Source: Candidatus Gottesmanbacteria bacterium | GTDB lineage: Bacteria > Patescibacteria > Microgenomatia > UBA10105 > UBA927 | Length of the DNA stretch: 64,000 nucleotides | Direction of reading: 5' to 3' | Assembly: GCA_903821745.1 (NCBI GenBank) | Contig: CAIJMI010000005.1 | Span: forward strand, 1 to 64,000 | In this document: in pieces, positions 1 through 7,991 of the stretch | Numbering within the stretch: the stretch's first letter is position 1 | How the letters are laid out: each line of letters starts with the position of its first letter | Notes under the pieces: generated by a model | What the model was told of the DNA's origin: nothing | The model's database searches: none | The model's input: the letters and a program-made list of their open reading frames with translations, nothing else | Made by a program: the position numbers and the translations under genes

Positions 1-1
1 C

Positions 2-709
2 GAATATTTTGTAGAACCCAAAAATGCGGACATTGCATTTGCTGAGTGGAAAGAAAAACGCATGGCATGGCACCTGGCACTTGGGATTTCTAAAGAACAT
101 ATCAGGTTTAGGCAGCATGAATCAACGGAGCGTGCACATTACGCAGCTGATTCTTGGGATATTGAGTATAACTTTCCAGAATGGGGATTTAAGGAGCTGG
201 AAGGTATTGCCAACCGCACGGACTATGATTTGAAAACGCATAGCAAATGGAGTGGCAAAGAACTCAAAGTAACCAATCAAGAAACCAAAGAGAGTTATTA
301 TCCGTATGTCATTGAACCGTCCGTTGGCGTCTCGCGCCTTATGTTGGCACTGTTATTTGAAGCATTTACGAAAGACGGCGAACGGATTGTACTTAAATTG
401 AAACCGTCACTTGCTCCGTATATTGTTGCAGTGTTTCCACTCTTGCCCAATAAGCCAGAACTCGTGGAAAAGGCAAAAGCAATTTATCACGATTTGAAAA
501 AAATATACCCAACAATATGGGATGACCGGGGAAATATTGGAAAAAGATATTTAGCGCAGGATGAAATCGGGACGCCATGGTGTATAACTGTTGATTTTAC
601 AACGCTTGAAGATGGAGCCGTAACGATTAGAAATCGAGATACAACAAAACAGGAACGGGTGCAAATAGACAAAATAATAGAATATATTCGTACAAACGAA
701 ATTATGTAA
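2..709 (+). CDS. glyS: Glycyl-tRNA synthetase, C-terminal part (5' truncated by window edge)
   Basis: Class II aminoacyl-tRNA synthetase that charges tRNA-Gly; cytoplasmic. The reading frame is open from base 2, so the gene begins outside the window; 235 residues remain. The end of the catalytic core is visible, including class II motif 3 (EPSVGVSRLMLALL), followed by an anticodon-binding domain (from LKPSLAPYIVAVFPL, then GNIGKRYLAQDEIGTPWCITVD). This layout matches the dimeric archaeal/eukaryotic/Gram-positive GlyRS rather than the alpha2beta2 enzyme. It ends 9 bases before the next gene, which has its own Shine-Dalgarno. Family assignment is strong; only the C-terminal portion can be judged. 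Confidence 0.92.
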   Translation, partial: EYFVEPKNADIAFAEWKEKRMAWHLALGISKEHIRFRQHESTERAHYAADSWDIEYNFPEWGFKELEGIANRTDYDLKTHSKWSGKELKVTNQETKESYYPYVIEPSVGVSRLMLALLFEAFTKDGERIVLKLKPSLAPYIVAVFPLLPNKPELVEKAKAIYHDLKKIYPTIWDDRGNIGKRYLAQDEIGTPWCITVDFTTLEDGAVTIRNRDTTKQERVQIDKIIEYIRTNEIM

Positions 710-718
710 GGAGGAAGT

Positions 719-1183
719 ATGAAAATGAAAAAAAGTTTGATCGGTATTTTCGTGGGATTGATTGTTCTAGGACTTGTTGTTGTTGGCTATACCATATATA
801 AAAATGGACAAAAACCAGCCACTCAGACGGTAGTTGAAGAAGAGGAACCAATTGTTGCAGCTGATAGTGCAATTGTGGCCGATGTTTCCTTTAGCAAAGT
901 AAAGGACAATACCATTGTGTTGTCTTTAACCGGCTTGAAAAGCGGGTATAAAACGGTGGCCTATGAGGTAAGTTACGATACGCAAGGCGTAGTACAAGGA
1001 GTAACGAGTCGTCCGCTTGAAATATCTGGAAAAGATACATTTACACGGGATGATATCTATCTCGGCACCTGTTCAAAAAACGTCTGTAAACCGCATACAG
1101 GAGTCAAAAAGGTGTCTGTAGTCTTAGAGTTTACCGATTTATCCGGTAAAAAGAGTCAATTATCCAAGGACTTCGATTTGTAA
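719..1183 (+). CDS. Small membrane-anchored hypothetical protein
   Basis: 154 residues, function not recognised. An N-terminal membrane segment (about residues 5-27, rich in I, L, V and G) follows a short Lys-rich start, giving an N-in anchor with an exported or periplasm-like domain of about 120 residues. An acidic stretch (VVEEEEP) follows the membrane segment. Two cysteines four residues apart (C-S-K-N-V-C) near residue 120 could form a disulfide. The start is supported by a strong AAGGAGG Shine-Dalgarno overlapping the glyS stop region, so it is probably co-transcribed with glyS. A perfect hairpin terminator lies just downstream. The gene looks real from its RBS and context; its role is unknown. 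Confidence 0.7.
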   Translation: MKMKKSLIGIFVGLIVLGLVVVGYTIYKNGQKPATQTVVEEEEPIVAADSAIVADVSFSKVKDNTIVLSLTGLKSGYKTVAYEVSYDTQGVVQGVTSRPLEISGKDTFTRDDIYLGTCSKNVCKPHTGVKKVSVVLEFTDLSGKKSQLSKDFDL

Positions 1184-1207
1184 TCCTAAAAAATCATTCG
1201 TATTTGT

Positions 1208-1236
1208 AAAATAGAGGCTAAATTAGCCTCTATTTT
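1208..1236. terminator. Perfect hairpin terminator between glyS operon and dcw cluster
   Basis: A 13-bp perfect inverted repeat (1208-1220 and 1224-1236) with a 3-base AAT loop. The outer arms are A-tract and T-tract, so it can act as an intrinsic terminator on either strand. It separates the glyS/small-protein unit from the mraZ promoter region. Confidence 0.85.
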
Positions 1237-1251
1237 ATTGTGAAATGCCCC

Positions 1252-1315
1252 TTGACATGGCGTGAAAAATGGGTGATTATGGATATAGATGGGAAAAAGT
1301 GGTAAACTTTAGGGT
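1252..1315 (+). promoter_or_regulatory. mraZ promoter with predicted MraZ operator (four TGG repeats, 10-bp period)
   Basis: TGG starts at 1270, 1280, 1290 and 1300 (TGGGT, TGGAT, TGGGA, TGGTA), exactly one helical turn apart. MraZ is known to bind arrays of TGGGN-type direct repeats upstream of its own gene in E. coli and related GTG-containing repeats in Mycoplasma, so this is a convincing autoregulatory operator. The last repeat is also the TGG of an extended -10 (TGG + TAAACT, 1300-1308) that ends 7 bases before the mraZ ATG; a -35-like TGGATA sits 17 bases upstream of this hexamer (1280-1285). A consensus TTGACA at 1252-1257 may serve an upstream promoter. Confidence 0.75.
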
Positions 1316-1711
1316 ATGAAATTGTTCCTTGGGGAATATAACCATACACTTGACGAACGGGGCAGAGTGACGCTGCCAAGAAAGATAAGGCAAGAGCTTG
1401 GAGAAGAGAAAATGGTACTGACGAGAGGGTTTGATACATGCATATTTGGATACGACATGGCAGCATGGGAGAAAGAAGCGACAAAGCAGCTGGAAACATC
1501 AGTAACAACGGATGAGGGAAGAGCATTACGGCGATATGTGTTTTCGGCAGCAGAGAAGGTAGAAACAGATAAATTAGGACGGGTTATATTGCCTACCCAC
1601 CTCAAGGAATACGCGAAAGTAATGAGTGAAGTAAAAGTGATTGGTGCAGGTGATCATTTTGAAATTTGGGATAGCAAACAGTGGGATGAATTTACGAAGG
1701 GTAAGAAATAA
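1316..1711 (+). CDS. mraZ: MraZ, transcriptional regulator of the dcw cluster
   Basis: 131 residues. Two SpoVT/AbrB-like MraZ repeats, each with the DxxGRVxLP signature: residues 13-21 (DERGRVTLP) and 85-93 (DKLGRVILP). In characterised bacteria MraZ forms a ring-shaped oligomer that binds direct repeats ahead of mraZ and controls division and wall genes. It is the first gene of the cluster, as in most bacteria, and an array of TGG repeats sits directly upstream. The start codon lies 7 bases after a -10 hexamer and has no clear Shine-Dalgarno, so the message is probably leaderless. rsmH starts 6 bases after its stop. Confidence 0.97.
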   Translation: MKLFLGEYNHTLDERGRVTLPRKIRQELGEEKMVLTRGFDTCIFGYDMAAWEKEATKQLETSVTTDEGRALRRYVFSAAEKVETDKLGRVILPTHLKEYAKVMSEVKVIGAGDHFEIWDSKQWDEFTKGKK

Positions 1712-1717
1712 AGCGCT

Positions 1718-2581
1718 ATGAGCACCTACCACACCTCAGTTTTACTCGAAGAAGTGCTTAAAGGATTGGACGTGAAGGCTGGAAAACGATATATCGACGC
1801 GACATTTGGCGGTGGAGGACATACAAGAGCATTACTTGAACAGGGAGCCGATGTACTCGCAATTGATGAAGATACAGACGCACTTGAAGAGGCCAAAAAG
1901 ATAGAAAGTCCGCACCTGCGGATTGTACAAGGAAATTTTCGAAATATCGAAACAATAGCAAAACAAGAAGGATACGAACAAGTTGACGGCATTTTGTTTG
2001 ACTTGGGAGTTTCCAGCCATCAGATCAATATCGCGAGTCGCGGATTTTCATTCAGATATGATGATGCTCCGCTTGATATGCGGTTTTTACAAGTAAATAA
2101 TGATTCCAAAAGTGCAAAGGAACTGATTGCGAAGGCAACAGAGAATGAACTTTATGAAATATTTGCGAAATATGGTGAAGAAGAGCGTGCTCGGACAATT
2201 GCTGTTCATCTTATCCGTGCCCGTCAGGTAAAACCGATTGTAACGGCAGGACAATTACGGGAAGTCATTGAAAGCGTTGTAGGAACAGGAAAAGCAAGCA
2301 CAGGAACAGTCGCACGAATATTTCAAGCACTGAGGATTGCGGTCAATGATGAGATGGGTGCGCTTGAAGAAGGTTTAATTGGAGCGTCGCATCTTGTTAT
2401 ATCCGGAGGGAAAATCGCAGTCATAAGTTTTCACTCTCTGGAAGACAGAATCGTTAAACGATTTTTTAGACAATCTGCATTTATTGAGATTACTAAAAAA
2501 CCACTAATCGCAAGCGAAGAAGAAGAAACAGAGAATCCGCGAGCCCGAAGCGCAAAGCTTCGAATAGTACAAAAACGGTAA
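1718..2581 (+). CDS. rsmH: 16S rRNA m4C1402 N4-methyltransferase RsmH (MraW)
   Basis: 287 residues, close to the usual 300. SAM-dependent class I methyltransferase that N4-methylates C1402 of 16S rRNA in the ribosomal P site. The glycine-rich SAM motif is at about residues 27-35 (DATFGGGGH), followed by the acidic AIDED strand end and the RsmH-typical DGILFDLGVSSHQ. Also present are the GFSFRYDDAPLDMR and FHSLEDRIVKRFF blocks that are diagnostic of this family. Second gene of the dcw cluster, immediately after mraZ. Confidence 0.97.
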   Translation: MSTYHTSVLLEEVLKGLDVKAGKRYIDATFGGGGHTRALLEQGADVLAIDEDTDALEEAKKIESPHLRIVQGNFRNIETIAKQEGYEQVDGILFDLGVSSHQINIASRGFSFRYDDAPLDMRFLQVNNDSKSAKELIAKATENELYEIFAKYGEEERARTIAVHLIRARQVKPIVTAGQLREVIESVVGTGKASTGTVARIFQALRIAVNDEMGALEEGLIGASHLVISGGKIAVISFHSLEDRIVKRFFRQSAFIEITKKPLIASEEEETENPRARSAKLRIVQKR

Positions 2582-2593
2582 TACAAAAAACGT

Positions 2594-2887
2594 ATGAATA
2601 CAATAAAAAGACTTCTCATTCCAGGAACCATAGTTTTTGTGCTTCTTTTAACGGCCCAAATTGTCTATTCGTGTCAATTGGTTACCGATGGTAAAGCATT
2701 AAATCGCATTGACCAACATATTGATCAACTACGGCAGGAAGTTTCACTTAAAGAAGAAAAAGTGGCGTCAGCATCATCTCTTATGACGATTCGTGAAAAA
2801 TCCGTAGCCATGGGATTTACGGAATCTCCAAAAGTAATGACTATGAATCAAGACAGCTTTGTTGTGGCCCTCGGACAAACTCGGTAA
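2594..2887 (+). CDS. ftsL: FtsL-like divisome protein
   Basis: 97 residues with an N-terminal membrane helix (about residues 8-26), then a predicted coiled coil with heptad-like spacing (about residues 35-65, IDQHIDQLRQEVSLKEEKV) and a short extracytoplasmic tail containing REKSVAMGFTE. This matches FtsL/DivIC topology and the FtsL position between rsmH and the class B PBP gene. FtsL bridges FtsQ/DivIB and the FtsW-FtsI synthase. Sequence conservation in this family is very low, so the name rests on size, topology and position. Confidence 0.75.
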   Translation: MNTIKRLLIPGTIVFVLLLTAQIVYSCQLVTDGKALNRIDQHIDQLRQEVSLKEEKVASASSLMTIREKSVAMGFTESPKVMTMNQDSFVVALGQTR

Positions 2888-2901
2888 AATAGAAATCACA
2901 C

Positions 2902-4578
2902 ATGATGTGGCGCATTTGGTCCGTATTTTCATTTTTCATCCTCTGTTTTATTTTGATTATTGGGCGGCTGTTTTATTGGCAGATTATAGAAGGTAACAAA
3001 TTAAAAGCAGAAGGCGCTGCGCAGTACACCATGAAGTTAGAATTGCCTGCAGAACGAGGTAGCATTTTAACGGCAGATAATTCTCCTCTGGTGATGAATA
3101 AATCCGCGTTTCTTGTGTATGCGGAACCCAAAAATATAACAAATACACCAACCTTTCTTCGAACGGTAAGCCAAATATTAACTATTCCCGAAGCAACACT
3201 TTCTGCAATGATTAGTGAACCAAATAGAGTCTGGGTACCGATTGCTCACAAAGTGAATATGGATAAAACGATCTTGCTTCAACAGGCAAGCATGTCCGGC
3301 ATCGGATTTGCCAAAGAACCAAAACGGTATTATCCGGAAGCCTCCATGGCGGCGAACCTACTGGGTTTTGTCGGCCTTGATCAAAATGGATCAGATAAAG
3401 GATATTTTGGTTTGGAAGGGTTTTATAATCGGGAACTGCAAGGGAAATCGGGAAGTATCACCATTGAAAAAGATGTTTCAGGAACCCCTATTTTAATCGG
3501 CGACAGTGTCCGTGTGGAACCCGAAAACGGAAGCTCATTTCATTTATGGCTTGATCGAACGATTCAAAATATTGTGGAAACCAAATTAAAACAGGGTATT
3601 GAAAAGTATGGTGCGAAAGAAGGCTCCGTCGTCGTGATGGACCCGAAAACCGGAGGAATTTTGGCAATGGCTTCCTATCCATCCTATGACCCTGCAAATT
3701 ATAAAGCGTATGACAAAGAATTATATAAAAACCCCATCGTGGCTTCATCCTATGAACCAGGATCAACGTTTAAGGCATTGGTATTGGCCGCCGCAATTGA
3801 TGCTGGAGTGATCAAAGCAAATACCATGTTTGATGAAACCGGTCCTGTGCAAGTGGGAGAATATGCCATTAAAACATGGAATGATCAATATCATGGGCAA
3901 ATTACGATGAAGCAGGTATTGGAACATTCTTCCAATGTTGGCATGGTTTTTGCTGAAAAAAAATTAGGAGAAGAGAAATTCATTAAATTTATTAAAGATG
4001 TCGGTTTTGGAACACTCACGAATATTGATCTCGAGGATGAGGCAAGCCCTGAACTTCGTACGGATCGTGATTGGAAAGAAATTGATTTAGCGACAGCTTC
4101 ATTTGGCCAAGGAATTGCAGTTACACCGCTTCAAATGGTTCGGGCAACGGGAGCAATTGCCAATGATGGATGGATGATGGAGCCGCATATGGTTCGGTCA
4201 ATCATGCATGCTGATGGAAAGACAACAGAAATACAGCCAAAAAAAGTACGACAGCTATTTAGTAAGGCTACTGCGGGTGTCGTAACGGAAATGATGATTG
4301 CAGCTGTGGACAACGGAGAAGCAAAATGGGCAAAGCCAAAAGGATACCGCATTGCTGGCAAAACTGGGACTGCACAGATTCCTGTAGCAGGCCATTATGA
4401 TAATACGAAGACAATTGCGTCATTTGTGGGTTTTGCGCCTGCTGATAACCCACGATTCGTAATGCTTGTTACGTTAAGAGAGCCCTCATCGTCCCAATGG
4501 GGTTCTGAGACTGCAGCTCCACTCTTTTTTAATATTGCCAAGGACATTTTTCTGTATTTGGGAATCCCTGCACAGTAA
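2902..4578 (+). CDS. ftsI: Class B penicillin-binding protein, division transpeptidase (FtsI/PBP2-like)
   Basis: 558 residues. Short cytoplasmic tail, membrane helix (about 6-26), PBP dimerisation/pedestal domain (about 45-200, with PAERGSI), then the transpeptidase domain. All three active-site motifs are intact: STFK (288-291, nucleophile Ser288), SSN (343-345) and KTGT (487-490). It cross-links septal peptidoglycan on the outer face of the membrane with FtsW as the glycosyltransferase partner. No C-terminal PASTA repeats. Two consecutive ATG codons begin the frame. The position after ftsL and before a MurE-like gene is the standard dcw order. Confidence 0.95.
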   Translation: MMWRIWSVFSFFILCFILIIGRLFYWQIIEGNKLKAEGAAQYTMKLELPAERGSILTADNSPLVMNKSAFLVYAEPKNITNTPTFLRTVSQILTIPEATLSAMISEPNRVWVPIAHKVNMDKTILLQQASMSGIGFAKEPKRYYPEASMAANLLGFVGLDQNGSDKGYFGLEGFYNRELQGKSGSITIEKDVSGTPILIGDSVRVEPENGSSFHLWLDRTIQNIVETKLKQGIEKYGAKEGSVVVMDPKTGGILAMASYPSYDPANYKAYDKELYKNPIVASSYEPGSTFKALVLAAAIDAGVIKANTMFDETGPVQVGEYAIKTWNDQYHGQITMKQVLEHSSNVGMVFAEKKLGEEKFIKFIKDVGFGTLTNIDLEDEASPELRTDRDWKEIDLATASFGQGIAVTPLQMVRATGAIANDGWMMEPHMVRSIMHADGKTTEIQPKKVRQLFSKATAGVVTEMMIAAVDNGEAKWAKPKGYRIAGKTGTAQIPVAGHYDNTKTIASFVGFAPADNPRFVMLVTLREPSSSQWGSETAAPLFFNIAKDIFLYLGIPAQ

Positions 4579-4630
4579 AGACGGAAAGACCCATATTTTA
4601 GCTTCAAAATGGTATAAAATGGCCAATTTT

Positions 4631-4646
4631 TGGTATAATAAGGACC
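4631..4646 (+). promoter_or_regulatory. Extended -10 promoter of the MurE-like gene, leaderless type
   Basis: TGG followed by a perfect TATAAT (4634-4639); the hexamer ends 7 bases before the ATG at 4647. Transcription would start at or next to the A of the start codon. No matching -35 was seen, as expected for a TGn-extended -10. Confidence 0.75.
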
Positions 4647-5816
4647 ATGATTTCCTGGCTCAAACGCCTTTATCATTTTGTTGTCGCTTTGGGGTCTGCA
4701 CTCTACTTTCGCTTCCCGGCTCGTCATGTGACGGTTATCGGTGTGACAGGCACGGATGGTAAGACAACCACGACCACCCTCATCTACGAAATATTGAAAG
4801 CTGCAGGGTATAAAACATCAGTTATCACCTCAGTACATGCTGTGATTGCTGGAAAATCGTATGATACAGGGTTTCATGTGACGACTCCCAATGCATTTTG
4901 GGTTCAAAAATACCTTCGTGAGGCCGTTGATCATGGAGACACCCACGTGGTTTTGGAAGTAACGTCCCATGCTTTGTCTCAATATCGTGTGTGGGGTATT
5001 CGGTTTGCTGTTGGCGTACTCACAAACGTGACTCATGAACATCTGGACTTTCATAAGACATATGAACGGTATTTACTGACAAAACTACAACTGTTACGGT
5101 CAAGTAACGTAGCCATCATTAATAAGGATGAAGGAGAACTTTACGCGACAATCGCACCGCTTCTTCGACGGAATAAGATGGTTACCTATGGAATTCATCG
5201 TCCAGCAACAATCACGCCAGAAACACATCCGTTTGAAACAAAATTACCGGGCGAATTTAACCAATACAACTGTCTTGCAGCAACTGCAGCGGCTGATGTG
5301 TTGGGAATTTCAAAAGAGATAATAAAAAAAGCACTCAAAGGATTTGCGGGTATTCCTGGTCGTATGGAACTGGTTGCAACAAAGCCATGCCGAGTGATTG
5401 TTGATTTTGCACATACACCAAATGCCATTGATAAAGCATTAAAAACAGTCAGGGACGAAACAAAAGGAAGAGTTATTCATGTATTTGGGAGTGCGGGGCT
5501 TCGTGATCGTACAAAACGGCCGGCAATGGGTAAAGCATCGAGTGAATATGCAGATATCATTGTCCTGACAGAAGAAGATTATCGGACAGAAAAAAATGAA
5601 ACCATTATGGATGAAATAGCTTCAGGAATACCGGTCTATAAAGATGTCCATAAGTTTGATAATCGGTTTGACGCCATCGCTTTTGCGCTATCTGACGTTA
5701 AAAAAGATGACACGGTGATTATCACCGGTAAAGGACATGAAAAAAGTTTATGCCGTGGAAAAATAGAATATCCATGGAGTGACCAGGACGCAGTAAAAAA
5801 GATATTGAAAAAGTAA
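4647..5816 (+). CDS. murE: MurE-like Mur ligase lacking the N-terminal substrate domain
   Basis: 389 residues against about 480-500 for typical MurE. ATP-dependent amide ligase expected to add the third stem-peptide residue to UDP-MurNAc-dipeptide. The P-loop GTDGKTTT starts near residue 35, so almost the whole UDP-binding domain is replaced by a hydrophobic N-terminus (MISWLKRLYHFVVALGSALY). The central domain is clear (VTTPNAF, VLEVTSHALSQYR, NVTHEHLDFH), as is the C-terminal domain (VDFAHTPNAIDKAL, GSAGLRDRTKRP). The usual third-residue specificity motif DNPR is replaced by the sequence EEDYRTE, so the amino acid added cannot be inferred. It has its own leaderless-type promoter. Confidence 0.85.
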   Translation: MISWLKRLYHFVVALGSALYFRFPARHVTVIGVTGTDGKTTTTTLIYEILKAAGYKTSVITSVHAVIAGKSYDTGFHVTTPNAFWVQKYLREAVDHGDTHVVLEVTSHALSQYRVWGIRFAVGVLTNVTHEHLDFHKTYERYLLTKLQLLRSSNVAIINKDEGELYATIAPLLRRNKMVTYGIHRPATITPETHPFETKLPGEFNQYNCLAATAAADVLGISKEIIKKALKGFAGIPGRMELVATKPCRVIVDFAHTPNAIDKALKTVRDETKGRVIHVFGSAGLRDRTKRPAMGKASSEYADIIVLTEEDYRTEKNETIMDEIASGIPVYKDVHKFDNRFDAIAFALSDVKKDDTVIITGKGHEKSLCRGKIEYPWSDQDAVKKILKK

Positions 5817-5828
5817 TTTTTGTTTTAC

Positions 5829-6569
5829 ATGATACAAAAAACACATGATGGGATATATGAATCAACGTTTTTTTCTTCAAAAACGGAGCTAATTCACGGA
5901 TTCACCTCAAAAAAACAGGGAAATATGCAGGAGGAATCAAACCGTACAGCCGCTATCGTTGTAGCAGGGCTACAACCAAAAGCATTGGTATGGGCAAAAC
6001 AGGCACATGGGAATATGATTCACCAGGTGAGACAAGAAGATGTTGGAAAAACCATAGATTATGTTGACGGATTTATATACAAAAAAGATGTATCCTTTGC
6101 CATGCAGCCAGTACTTGCTGTTCATGTTGGTGATTGCGTTCCATTGCTGTTTTTAGATCCAGTCGAAGAAATTATTGGGGTAGCACATGCGGGATGGAAA
6201 GGTACAAAAGAACATATTGCAAAAGAAATGATACGAATGTTTTTACGATTGGGATCGGACGCCAAAAACATTCACATTGCCATTGGTCCATATATTCATG
6301 CGTGCTGTTATGAGGTTGATGAAGAGCGGGTAATGGTGTTTGAACGGGAATATCCAGGAGGTCGGGGAATAGTGAATAAATCAGGTGAGAAATGGTTTAT
6401 CGATATTGGTCTTGCAAATATCTATGATTTGCGGCAGTCAGGAGTATTAGAATCACACATCGATTGGAATCAACAGCTTTGTACATACATGAATAAAAAT
6501 GAATTTTATTCTTTCAGGAGAAAAACCGAACCTTTTGGTGAAATAATGGGATATATCGGGTATAAATAA
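5829..6569 (+). CDS. pgeF: PgeF/YfiH family multicopper-oxidase-fold protein (peptidoglycan editing factor)
   Basis: About 246 residues. The Cu-oxidase_4 (DUF152) family is shown by the HVGDCVPLLF and AHAGWKGT motifs and the IGPYIHACCYEVDEE block. Family members have been described as purine nucleoside phosphorylases/laccase-like proteins, and E. coli PgeF removes wrongly incorporated L-Ser from UDP-MurNAc peptides. Placement between MurE-like and murC genes fits a wall-precursor editing role. The frame is open to a TTG at 5820, but ATG 5829 (MIQKTHDGIYE) is the more natural start. The nomenclature is unsettled across databases. Confidence 0.87.
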   Translation: MIQKTHDGIYESTFFSSKTELIHGFTSKKQGNMQEESNRTAAIVVAGLQPKALVWAKQAHGNMIHQVRQEDVGKTIDYVDGFIYKKDVSFAMQPVLAVHVGDCVPLLFLDPVEEIIGVAHAGWKGTKEHIAKEMIRMFLRLGSDAKNIHIAIGPYIHACCYEVDEERVMVFEREYPGGRGIVNKSGEKWFIDIGLANIYDLRQSGVLESHIDWNQQLCTYMNKNEFYSFRRKTEPFGEIMGYIGYK

Positions 6570-6572
6570 TAT

Positions 6573-7988
6573 ATGACGGATAAACAAACGATACGGCATA
6601 TTTACTTTGTTGGCATTGCAGGAGTTGCCATGACCGCGCTTGCTGTTTATTGCAAAGAACGGGGAATACACGTAACGGGATCGGATATTGACGGCGTATT
6701 TCCAACCCGGGAAACCTTAAAACAAGCAGGTATTTCGGTCCAAGAGGGATTTGTAGCAGAGCATATAAAAGAATTCGTTCCGGATTTGGTTGTGTTTACC
6801 GGTGCTCATGGGGGAAAAGAAAATGTTGAAGTTAAAACCGCGCACGATCTCCATATTCCCGTTATGTCCCATGGTGAAGCACTTGGATTTTTTATGGACG
6901 GACAAGAACAAATTTCGGTTGCTGGAAGTCATGGAAAAACAACAACCAGTGCAATGATCGCAACAATATATAAAGCGTGTGGACAGGACCCGTCGTATGC
7001 AATTGGATGCGGTGACATTATCGGTGTTGGTCTTCCCGGGCATTTTGGAAAGGGGACAATGTTCATTGCAGAGGCAGATGAATACGTGACTGATCCGCAT
7101 CATGACCCAAAACCCCGATTCTTGTGGCAACATCCAGATATTCTTGTTGTGACAAACATAGATTTTGATCATCCGGATGCGTATGCATCACTTGATGCAG
7201 TGAAAGAAGCATTTGTTACGTTCCAACAGCAACAACAGGGCAAGCGGATGACAATTGTAAATGCTGATGATCCTGAGAGTTCAGTGCTTATGCAGGGTAG
7301 AAATATAATGACATATGGATTTTCCCCACGAGCTGACCTTCAAATAACGCATGTGGGTTTTGGAGAAGGTCGGACATTTTTTACTCTTATGCTTCGCGGC
7401 ACTGAGGTTGGCGAATTTTCATTAAAAGTTCCAGGCCGTCATAACGCCCTAAATGCTACAGCTGCAGCAGCCTGTGCATTTTCATCCGGAATTTCATGGG
7501 ATGATATAAAAAAGGGTCTTGCAGAATTTCATGGAACAAAACGGAGATTTGAAAAACTTGCTGAAGCAAACGGCATTACAATATTTGATGATTATGCGCA
7601 TCATCCAAAAGAAATTGAAAGCTCACTTGCAGCGGCGAGAGCGTGGTTTCCCAGCAGGAGAATTATTACAGTGTTTCAACCGCATACCTACTCACGCACC
7701 AAAGCATTGCTGACTGATTTTGCAAAAAGTTTTACCAATGCCGATATGGTATTGCTGACGGATATTTTTGCATCAGCCCGTGAGTCCGATACGCTTGATA
7801 TAACGACTGCAACACTCGTTGAAAAAACGGCAAAACACCATGCTGATGTCCGGTATTCAAAAAATAAACAGGAAACTATGTCGCTCCTTTCCCGTACAGT
7901 AAAATCTGGCGACATCATTATACTTATGGGTGCTGGGGATATTTATGAATGGGGACCGGATATTGTTTCTCAAGTCAAAAAAGGATGA
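6573..7988 (+). CDS. murC: UDP-N-acetylmuramate--L-alanine ligase MurC
   Basis: 471 residues, full length. Cytoplasmic ATP-dependent ligase that adds L-Ala to UDP-MurNAc. It has the N-terminal Rossmann-like domain (FVGIAGVAMTALA, near residues 12-24), the P-loop AGSHGKTTTS (117-126), the central EADEYV and NIDFDHPD motifs and a C-terminal domain with DDYAHHPKEI and FQPHTYSRTKAL. Unlike the MurE- and MurF-like proteins of this cluster, it keeps its N-terminal substrate domain. It starts 3 bases after pgeF ends; murB follows 3 bases after its stop. Confidence 0.97.
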   Translation: MTDKQTIRHIYFVGIAGVAMTALAVYCKERGIHVTGSDIDGVFPTRETLKQAGISVQEGFVAEHIKEFVPDLVVFTGAHGGKENVEVKTAHDLHIPVMSHGEALGFFMDGQEQISVAGSHGKTTTSAMIATIYKACGQDPSYAIGCGDIIGVGLPGHFGKGTMFIAEADEYVTDPHHDPKPRFLWQHPDILVVTNIDFDHPDAYASLDAVKEAFVTFQQQQQGKRMTIVNADDPESSVLMQGRNIMTYGFSPRADLQITHVGFGEGRTFFTLMLRGTEVGEFSLKVPGRHNALNATAAAACAFSSGISWDDIKKGLAEFHGTKRRFEKLAEANGITIFDDYAHHPKEIESSLAAARAWFPSRRIITVFQPHTYSRTKALLTDFAKSFTNADMVLLTDIFASARESDTLDITTATLVEKTAKHHADVRYSKNKQETMSLLSRTVKSGDIIILMGAGDIYEWGPDIVSQVKKG

Positions 7989-7991
7989 AAT

